Shown here one piece after another: positions 57,750 through 64,000 of a DNA stretch of 64,000 nucleotides. The stretch is from NCBI GenBank assembly GCA_020636505.1, contig JACJXR010000011.1:8957-72956 (forward strand). The letters run 5' to 3'. Source of the DNA: Chitinophagales bacterium (GTDB lineage: Bacteria > Bacteroidota > Bacteroidia > Chitinophagales > Chitinophagaceae). Position 1 is the stretch's first letter, and each line of letters opens with the position of its first letter. The position numbers and the translations under genes were made by a program. The notes under the pieces were generated by a model, which did no database searches, had not been told where the DNA came from, and saw only the letters and a list, made by a program, of their open reading frames with translations.

Positions 57750-60035
57750 ATGCCACCTAAGATACGTAAGGAAGATGCGCTGGAGTATCACGAAAAACGC
57801 AGGCCGGGGAAGATAGAAGTGGTTCCGACCAAGGAAACCAAAACCCAACGAGATCTGGCTTTGGCATATTCTCCCGGAGTTGCCGAACCCTGTAAGGAAA
57901 TTCAAAACAATCCGGCTGATGTTTACAGGTATACAGCTAAAGGCAATCTTGTTGCGGTGATAAGTAACGGTACAGCAGTTTTGGGCCTTGGAGATATAGG
58001 TGCAGAGGCGTCCAAGCCAGTTATGGAGGGTAAAGGTGTATTGTTTAAAATTTTTGCCGATATAGATGTTTTTGATATTGAGCTTTCTCCAAAAGATGTT
58101 GATGAGTTTTGTAAGGTTGTCAAAGCCATGCAACCTACATTTGGTGGTGTAAACCTTGAGGACATCAAAGCACCTGAGTGTTTTGAAATTGAAAAGCGCC
58201 TAAAGGAAGAATTGGATATTCCGGTAATGCATGACGATCAGCATGGTACGGCTATAATCTCAGGCGCTGCGCTATTGAATGCATTGGAATTGGTGAAGAA
58301 GGATATTTCCAAAGTGAAGTTTGTGGTAAGCGGCGCAGGAGCATCTGCAATCTCATGCTGCAAAATATACATTGCCTTGGGTGCCGATGTTAAGAACATG
58401 CACATGTACGACAGTAAGGGCTTGATCACTACGAGTAGAGGAGACCTTGATGATTATAAAATGGAGTTTGCCCAACCGGGTGACGATATAAGCCTTGAGG
58501 ATTCGATGAAAGGTGCCGACGTATTTATAGGGCTTTCTCGAGGAAATATATTGTCGAAGGAGATGGTGAAAAGTATGGCCAAAGACCCTATTGTATTTGC
58601 ATTGGCAAATCCAGACCCTGAGATACCTTACGAAGATGCAATAGATGCTCGCACGGATATAATTATGGCGACAGGCCGTAGTGATTATCCCAATCAGGTG
58701 AATAACGTTCTGGGCTTCCCGTATATATTTCGTGGAGCTTTGGATGTAAGGGCAAGTGCTATAAATGAAGAGATGAAACTCGCTGCTGTTAAAGCATTGG
58801 CCGCACTCACCAAAGAGCCTGTTCCTGAAATTGTGAATGTGGCTTATAATGAGCAAAACATACAGTTTGGACCACAGTACATTATACCCAAACCCATTGA
58901 TTCAAGATTGCTTGTGACAGTAGCGCCGGCAGTTGCTATGGCGGCAATGGACAGTGGTGTGGCTAGAATGCCGATTGAAGATTGGGATGGATATAAGGAG
59001 ATGTTATACAAGCGTCTTGGCTCGGATGATAACATTTTACGATCTATAATCAATAAGGCAAAGCAAGCACCGAAGAAAGTTGTATTTGCAGAAGCTGAAA
59101 ATCTAAAAGTATTGAAAGCTGCTCAGCAGGTAAAAGATGAAGGTATAGCTATACCGATACTATTGGGTGATGTGAAACGTACAAAAAAGCTCATAGAAGA
59201 TAATGCTCTGCAGTTGACAAACGTTGAGATAATAGATCCACGGAGTGAAGAGCAAGCTGATAGGAGAGAGAAGTACGGTGCATTGTTTTTTGAAAAGAGG
59301 TATAGGCGTGGCTATAACTTATACGAAGCCAAGAAGGTAATGCGAGAACGCCCATATTTCGGATGTATGATGGTTGAGACAGGAGAGGCTGATGCATTGA
59401 TATCAGGCCTTACAAGACAGTACCCAAACACAATACGTCCGGCCTTGGAGATTATAGGCACACACCATACAGCTAAGAAAGTAGCAGGCATGTATATGAT
59501 GCTGAGTAAAAAAGGCCCTTTGTTCTTTTCCGATACGACCATAAACTTTAACCCTACTGAGGAAGAATTGATTGATATAACATTGCAAACAGCAAATGCG
59601 GTTAGGCATTTTGGTATCAAACCAAGAGTGGCGATGTTGTCTTATTCCAACTTTGGTTCAAGCATGTCGCCTGAAGCAAACTTGGTGCGTAATGTAGTAG
59701 AACGTATCAAAGAAATTGACGGTGAATTGGTGATAGATGGAGAAATGCAAGCCGGTGTTGCATTCAATCAAGAATTGTTGAAAGAGAACTACCCGTTTTC
59801 AGACCTTGTAAGCGGCTCTCCCAACACATTGATATTCCCTAATTTGGCTGCAGGAAACATTGCTTATCATTTGCTGCAAGAAGTAGGTGGTGCAGAAGCA
59901 GTTGGGCCTATATTGTTAGGGATGAAAAAGCCTGTACACGTATTGCAGTTAGGTAGTAGTGTAAGACAAATAGTTAACATGGTTGCCATAGCAGTAGTTG
60001 AGGCACAAGTTAAGTCAAACGAATCTCACGGTTAA
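57750..60035 (+). CDS. maeB: NADP-dependent malic enzyme, MaeB type
   Basis: From ATG 57750 (MPPKIRKEDALEYHEK) the protein has 761 residues. The N-terminal malic enzyme domain has AYSPGVAEPC and SNGTAVLGLGDIGA; VMHDDQHGTAIISGAALLNA is the substrate and metal site, followed by the NAD(P)-binding VVSGAGASAISCCKIYIALG. The C-terminal part (about 430-761) is a phosphotransacetylase-like domain (KVVFAEAENLKVLKAAQQVK), typical of MaeB, where it is regulatory. The enzyme decarboxylates malate to pyruvate and yields NADPH. It abuts the HI0933-type flavoprotein gene (one base apart). Confidence 0.95.
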   Translation: MPPKIRKEDALEYHEKRRPGKIEVVPTKETKTQRDLALAYSPGVAEPCKEIQNNPADVYRYTAKGNLVAVISNGTAVLGLGDIGAEASKPVMEGKGVLFKIFADIDVFDIELSPKDVDEFCKVVKAMQPTFGGVNLEDIKAPECFEIEKRLKEELDIPVMHDDQHGTAIISGAALLNALELVKKDISKVKFVVSGAGASAISCCKIYIALGADVKNMHMYDSKGLITTSRGDLDDYKMEFAQPGDDISLEDSMKGADVFIGLSRGNILSKEMVKSMAKDPIVFALANPDPEIPYEDAIDARTDIIMATGRSDYPNQVNNVLGFPYIFRGALDVRASAINEEMKLAAVKALAALTKEPVPEIVNVAYNEQNIQFGPQYIIPKPIDSRLLVTVAPAVAMAAMDSGVARMPIEDWDGYKEMLYKRLGSDDNILRSIINKAKQAPKKVVFAEAENLKVLKAAQQVKDEGIAIPILLGDVKRTKKLIEDNALQLTNVEIIDPRSEEQADRREKYGALFFEKRYRRGYNLYEAKKVMRERPYFGCMMVETGEADALISGLTRQYPNTIRPALEIIGTHHTAKKVAGMYMMLSKKGPLFFSDTTINFNPTEEELIDITLQTANAVRHFGIKPRVAMLSYSNFGSSMSPEANLVRNVVERIKEIDGELVIDGEMQAGVAFNQELLKENYPFSDLVSGSPNTLIFPNLAAGNIAYHLLQEVGGAEAVGPILLGMKKPVHVLQLGSSVRQIVNMVAIAVVEAQVKSNESHG

Positions 60036-60036
60036 T

Positions 60037-61257
60037 ATGCGTGTGGCGATAATAGGAGCAGGTGCTGGTGGTTGTTTTGCTGCTGCAAACCTAAAGCGGC
60101 AAGGTGGAATGGAGATTTTTGTTTTTGAAAAGACAAGCAAAGCTTTGCAAAAGGTAAAGGTGTCAGGTGGGGGCAGGTGTAATGTTACACACGCGTGTTT
60201 TGATATCCCAAAGTTGGTTGAACGTTATCCTCGAGGCAATAGATTCTTAAGAAAGACCTTACACCGGTTTACGCCACAACATACAATAGCTTGGTTCGAA
60301 GAACGTGAAGTGTCTTTGAAAACAGAAGATGACGGTAGAATGTTCCCTGTGACGGATGACTCTCAAACGATAATAGACTGTATTTGGGGTGAGATGATGA
60401 AGAATAAGGTTCAGGTTAGATATCACAAAGCTGTGGAGCGAATAGAAAAAGTCGATGAGCAGTTGATGATAACCTTTAAAGATGAAACTTCTTTCCTGGC
60501 AGATAGAGTGATAATTGCATGTGGTGGTTTCGCCAAGAAAGAACAGTTTTCTTGGCTTGAGCATTTAGGCCATACCATTGAATATCCTGTTCCGTCGTTG
60601 TTTACATTCAATCTTCATAAGAATCCTATTACGGAGTTGATGGGTGTGAGTGTTGCCAATGTGACGGTCAAGATAGCCGGAACAAAGTTGACTGAACACG
60701 GGCCTTTGTTGATAACTCATTGGGGCTTTAGCGGACCTGCTATCCTGAAATGTTCTGCATGGGGTGCTAGAATATTAAGTGAGCATGGATATGATTTCAT
60801 AGTATTGATCAATTGGTTAGGAGATGTGAAGGACAATGAGTTGCAAGAGCAAATAGCAGCAATAAGAAGAGAAAAGGGAAAAGTATTGGTACACAATAAG
60901 AACTCTTTTGAGTTGCCTAAGCGCTTGTGGTCTTTTTTATTGGAAAAGGCTGGTGTTTCTGAAAATACAAACTGGGGAGAACTACCTGCAAAGCAGCAAA
61001 ATAGACTGATTCAGATATTGGTAAACGATGAGTACCCTGTTTCAGGTAAAACAACTTTCAAAGAAGAGTTTGTGACCTGTGGAGGTGTTAAGTTGCAAGA
61101 AGTTGACCCCAAAACCATGGAGAGTAGATTGGTAAAAGGAATATTTTTTGCAGGAGAGATATTGGATGTTGACGGTATAACAGGTGGGTATAATTTCCAA
61201 CATGCATGGAGTAGTGGTTTCATAGCTGCTGAAAGTATTAATGCTGAGGTGAATTAA
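60037..61257 (+). CDS. HI0933-family FAD-dependent oxidoreductase
   Basis: From ATG 60037 the protein has 406 residues. The Rossmann loop is VAIIGAGAGGCFAAANLKRQ, and VSGGGRCNVTHA is the signature of the HI0933/BaiN-like flavoproteins. The C-terminal part reads FVTCGGVKLQEVDPKTMESR and GEILDVDGITGGYNFQHAWS, closing the FAD site. Their substrate is unknown; some members reduce bile acids. The gene starts one base after maeB stops, so translational coupling is likely. Confidence 0.92.
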   Translation: MRVAIIGAGAGGCFAAANLKRQGGMEIFVFEKTSKALQKVKVSGGGRCNVTHACFDIPKLVERYPRGNRFLRKTLHRFTPQHTIAWFEEREVSLKTEDDGRMFPVTDDSQTIIDCIWGEMMKNKVQVRYHKAVERIEKVDEQLMITFKDETSFLADRVIIACGGFAKKEQFSWLEHLGHTIEYPVPSLFTFNLHKNPITELMGVSVANVTVKIAGTKLTEHGPLLITHWGFSGPAILKCSAWGARILSEHGYDFIVLINWLGDVKDNELQEQIAAIRREKGKVLVHNKNSFELPKRLWSFLLEKAGVSENTNWGELPAKQQNRLIQILVNDEYPVSGKTTFKEEFVTCGGVKLQEVDPKTMESRLVKGIFFAGEILDVDGITGGYNFQHAWSSGFIAAESINAEVN

Positions 61258-61356
61258 TATATACTTTATGAAAAAGCTCGATAAGAGCATAGTGGTATTA
61301 GATATATTTGTTGTAGTACTGTTTTTTGAAACGATATTTGAATAAATAACCCTCAG

Positions 61357-61983
61357 ATGAAAGATATCCTTAAATGGCTGGCATGGCTTGTTATGGCGTT
61401 GATAATTGTGTTTGTCGCCATTAAACTGGTCATACCCAAGTTTGTTGAAACAACCCATGAGACCACATACAACTTTAATCCCGGCGAGTTGCGCTCACAA
61501 ACTAAGATCGTGATTTGGGAACAGGACTTTACATTGAGCTTTACAGAGAAGAAGTCAAAAAAATACTTCAACAGCGATTGGCTGAAGTTTACTTCATCTA
61601 TTGCAGCCAGTGCGAAAGGTAAGATGGGTTTTCATATTGACCTATCAGACTCAATTAAGACAAGGATAAGATTCAAGAATGATACGGTATACATCTCCAC
61701 ACCTCTGGAATTGACTTATGTCCAAATCGACCTTAGAACAATTGAATTGATAAAGAAGGCCTCCATAGACCCGACTTTGAAGATCAGTAAAGATTCCATT
61801 ATTCAAAAGCTAGACCAGAGAGCCATTCAGGAGTTTTTGGAACCTACGCTTTCTACCATCAAACTTAAACCGCTTGACGACCAAGAAAAAGCTTTGTCAA
61901 GATTGACAGGCAAGCCTGTAAGAATAAAATTCTCAGAAGTACCGAAAGTGCGTTCTGCAATAGAACAATGGTGGGCGGAATAA
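61357..61983 (+). CDS. DUF4230 domain protein
   Basis: A 208-residue protein. One N-terminal transmembrane helix (WLAWLVMALIIVFVAIKLVI) is followed by a periplasmic or extracytoplasmic domain: ELRSQTKIVIWEQDFTLSF, FHIDLSDSIKTRIRFKNDTV and LSRLTGKPVRIKFSEVP. The pattern is that of DUF4230, a widespread uncharacterised envelope family. The 99 bases before it hold no recognised element. Its stop lies four bases before the stop of the convergent ABC permease. Confidence 0.8.
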   Translation: MKDILKWLAWLVMALIIVFVAIKLVIPKFVETTHETTYNFNPGELRSQTKIVIWEQDFTLSFTEKKSKKYFNSDWLKFTSSIAASAKGKMGFHIDLSDSIKTRIRFKNDTVYISTPLELTYVQIDLRTIELIKKASIDPTLKISKDSIIQKLDQRAIQEFLEPTLSTIKLKPLDDQEKALSRLTGKPVRIKFSEVPKVRSAIEQWWAE

Positions 61984-61987
61984 ATCC

Positions 61988-63115
61988 TCAGTCTTTTACA
62001 TCCAGAACGTCTCTAAGTCCATTCCCGACTATGTTGAATGCATATACCAAAAGCATGATTGCTATACCAGGAACTATTGCCAAAAATGGTCTGTTGGTTA
62101 GCAGGAAATTATAATGCTCTTTTATCATCAAGCCCCATGATGGAGTAGGCGGCTGAACACCAATACCAAGAAAGCTCAAGCCTGCTTCTATTAATATAGC
62201 TGTTGCAAAGTTGCTTGCGGCAATCACCATGATAGGACCTGCGATATTTGGAAGTATGTGCTTTGTTATTATTCTGAAATCGTTTACACCTATTGCCTTT
62301 GCTGCGGTAATGTATTCCATTTCTTTAAGCGACATTACCTGACCTCTGATAAGTCTTGCAGCGCTTACCCACATAGTGAGACCTATGGCTATGAATATTT
62401 GCCAAAAACCTTTGCCGATGGTAAGCGTAATTGCGAAAACCAATAAAAGGGTAGGGATGGACCATAGGATGTTTATCAACCACATAACTATGTTGTCAAT
62501 TCTCCCCCCGAAATATCCGGCTATCGCTCCTAATAATATCCCAATGGTTATAGACAATACTACAGCGATAAACCCTACTGCCAAGCTTATTCTTGTACCT
62601 ATCAACAGACGCGATAATATATCTCGGCCATATCTGTCCGTGCCCAAATAGAACGTCTTTTTACTTATAAGATTAGTTGTTACATAGTCTCTGTTATTGT
62701 TGATATCATCAGTTAATTGAGCAGTAGGAATTATGTTACTCAGCTTATAGGTGAGTGTATCGCTTAAACCATCATCAATATAGTGTGATACCATAATTGA
62801 GTTACCCGAAAAGTCATAGCTGTTAATAGGTATGGCTTTGTAGTCATTGGGTGTCCCTTGAAAAAGTCGTGTAATAGCACTCGGCTTTTCTTGTTCTGTA
62901 GTTTTTGGGATATACAACAACAGCTTGGTAAAGCCCGGTTCTCTCGCACCTAGCTCAACAATCATGCGATTGGCAAATGGGGTATTGTCCGGTGCCAATA
63001 CATAAGCGAATATGGCTATCAGTACAGATATGGAAATGATGGCGACTGCAATGATAGCCGCCGGTCTTTTCAGTAGCTTGGTTATTGGGTTGGTATATGG
63101 AGTGCCATCATGCAT
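61988..63115 (-). CDS. Dipeptide/oligopeptide ABC transporter permease (DppC/OppC-like)
   Basis: A 375-residue inner-membrane protein. The first helix (AAIIAVAIISISVLIAIFAY) is followed by an unusually large extracytoplasmic insert (about 45-160) with no clear homologue. The permease core has FYLGTDRYGRDILSRLLIGT, the EAA loop AAKAIGVNDFRIITKHILPN, and LSFLGIGVQPPTPSWG, the DppC hallmark. It carries peptides or other substrates with a partner permease and two ATPases, none of which is in the window. The ATG overlaps the stop of the peptidase gene upstream (TAATG). Confidence 0.92.
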   Translation of the reverse strand: MHDGTPYTNPITKLLKRPAAIIAVAIISISVLIAIFAYVLAPDNTPFANRMIVELGAREPGFTKLLLYIPKTTEQEKPSAITRLFQGTPNDYKAIPINSYDFSGNSIMVSHYIDDGLSDTLTYKLSNIIPTAQLTDDINNNRDYVTTNLISKKTFYLGTDRYGRDILSRLLIGTRISLAVGFIAVVLSITIGILLGAIAGYFGGRIDNIVMWLINILWSIPTLLLVFAITLTIGKGFWQIFIAIGLTMWVSAARLIRGQVMSLKEMEYITAAKAIGVNDFRIITKHILPNIAGPIMVIAASNFATAILIEAGLSFLGIGVQPPTPSWGLMIKEHYNFLLTNRPFLAIVPGIAIMLLVYAFNIVGNGLRDVLDVKD

Positions 63116-64000
63116 TATTTTAGACCGTACTTACTTATCAAGTATATCATCTGAGTCATCACAACTGCTCCTAGCTTTAGTTCTCTATGGTTTACCTGTT
63201 CGAACACGTCGTTGTTGGTATGGTGTAAGTCAAAATAACGTTGCGGGTCAGGTCTTAAGCCTGATGCCGGTACACCATGTTTGTGCAACGGTGATATGTC
63301 TGCGCCACCTTCGGAGTGTTCAAAATCGTGTACACCGTATGGAACAAACAATTCACGGTATACTTTTATCTGATGTTTCTTGTAATCATCCATTGCCAAC
63401 CCAAAACCTCTTGGCGAAAAACCACCTGCATCACTTTCCAATGCAAAAATGTGTTCTTCCCCGTGTGCCGTTGCAGAATCGTCATAAGCAACACCTCCTT
63501 TTAAGCCGTTTTCTTCGTTCATGAAAAGAACTGCGCGTACAGAGTATCTCGGTTTGATGTTTAGCTTTTTCATCGCTCTTATCACCTCAATTGATTGTAC
63601 ACATCCCGCTCCATCATCGTGTGCTCCATCTCCAACATCCCAAGAATCGAGGTGCCCACCAACCACAACATATTTATTTGGGTATGTTGAGCCTTTTATC
63701 TCACCGATGACATTATAAGAATGTTTTGTGCCAATCATTTTACATTCTGTTGTGATAGTGGCTTCAGTAGCTGTACCCTTTTTTATTTTTAGCTCCAACA
63801 TGTCTGCAGACGTGTTCCCGATTGCTACGGCAGGTATCGGCTTTACATCATCGGCATAGTGCATGGCTCCTGTATGTGGAAAGTCATCCAGACCGGTAGA
63901 AACAGAACGAATGATCAAGGCTTTTGCTCCTTTTTTAGAGGCTATGCTTGGACCACGCCATCTGTACGGTCCTGCATCTCCATATCCATGAAACGGATGT
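63115..64000 (-). CDS. M28-family zinc aminopeptidase (N-terminus off window)
   Basis: The frame remains open to the right edge, so the N-terminal part is missing; about 294 residues are visible. Zinc ligands are in VVVGGHLDSWDVGDGAHDDG (His and the bridging Asp), FMNEENGLKGG (Glu pair), ESDAGGFSP (Asp) and, near the end, LHHTNNDVFEQV (His). This is the M28 aminopeptidase active site. The C-terminus is YLISKYGLK. A peptidase coupled by TAATG to a peptide permease suggests joint handling of peptides, although their order in the pathway is unknown. Confidence 0.9.
   Translation of the reverse strand, partial: HPFHGYGDAGPYRWRGPSIASKKGAKALIIRSVSTGLDDFPHTGAMHYADDVKPIPAVAIGNTSADMLELKIKKGTATEATITTECKMIGTKHSYNVIGEIKGSTYPNKYVVVGGHLDSWDVGDGAHDDGAGCVQSIEVIRAMKKLNIKPRYSVRAVLFMNEENGLKGGVAYDDSATAHGEEHIFALESDAGGFSPRGFGLAMDDYKKHQIKVYRELFVPYGVHDFEHSEGGADISPLHKHGVPASGLRPDPQRYFDLHHTNNDVFEQVNHRELKLGAVVMTQMIYLISKYGLK

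Overview
The window reads as a chromosomal segment of a Bacteroidota bacterium, most likely near the Chitinophagaceae or a related Sphingobacteriales-type lineage (lineage inferred; no 16S gene is present). The support is: five proteins ending in type IX secretion (T9SS) type A sorting domains, promoter -7 boxes of the form TAnnTTTG, DUF4369/TlpA-like thiol proteins, a dual-domain MaeB malic enzyme, a sigma factor paired with a membrane protein fused to a beta-barrel, and a cobalamin-riboswitch operon with BtuB/BtuG-type surface proteins. I saw no tRNA, rRNA, CRISPR array, transposase or integrase.

Layout. 1-3.2 kb: edge-truncated membrane glycosyltransferase, a membrane protein plus XRE regulator pair with a tandem palindromic operator, and rlmD. 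3.2-8.2 kb: an operon of two paralogous TlpA-like proteins and a double-parvulin PPIase, closed by a strong terminator. 8.2-22.3 kb: mostly housekeeping (beta-CASP MBL protein, kup, dusB, a T9SS protein, tgt with an LptF/G permease, GT2, rsmG, a diheme peroxidase pair, RDD protein, yebC). 22.4-27.5 kb: an accessory region bracketed by two paralogous lipoproteins, holding a DUF3987-type NTPase, an unknown zinc-ribbon-like protein, an AT-rich alien gene, a family of GC-rich perfect palindromes and other small repeats. 27.5-28.6 kb: rlmB with an almost leaderless promoter.

28.6-35 kb is the most coherent system: promoter, cobalamin riboswitch, two DUF4465 surface proteins, a further T9SS surface protein, a BtuG-like beta-propeller lipoprotein and a BtuB-like TonB receptor. 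They are packed with gaps of 3-4 bases or short overlaps, which suggests one B12-repressed corrinoid-capture machine. The 3' part of the receptor and the next gene, a cytochrome c, carry seven single-base deletions in or beside short base runs within 1.2 kb. This looks like a sequence-quality problem rather than true decay.

36-46 kb: FkbM methyltransferase, an ECF sigma factor with its barrel-fused partner, a queuosine-precursor transporter (which fits tgt at 15.6 kb), a pseudo-receiver protein, DoxX, a WecE-type sugar aminotransferase and fhs. 46-52 kb: an apparently highly expressed secreted protein, three tandem double-OmpA proteins, a small lipoprotein and a T9SS protein. 52-64 kb: orphan histidine kinase, AlkD-like protein, a free-standing T9SS-tail-like mini-protein, MFS transporter, Crp-family regulator, DinB, maeB, HI0933-type flavoprotein, DUF4230, and a peptide ABC permease coupled to an M28 peptidase that runs off the right edge.
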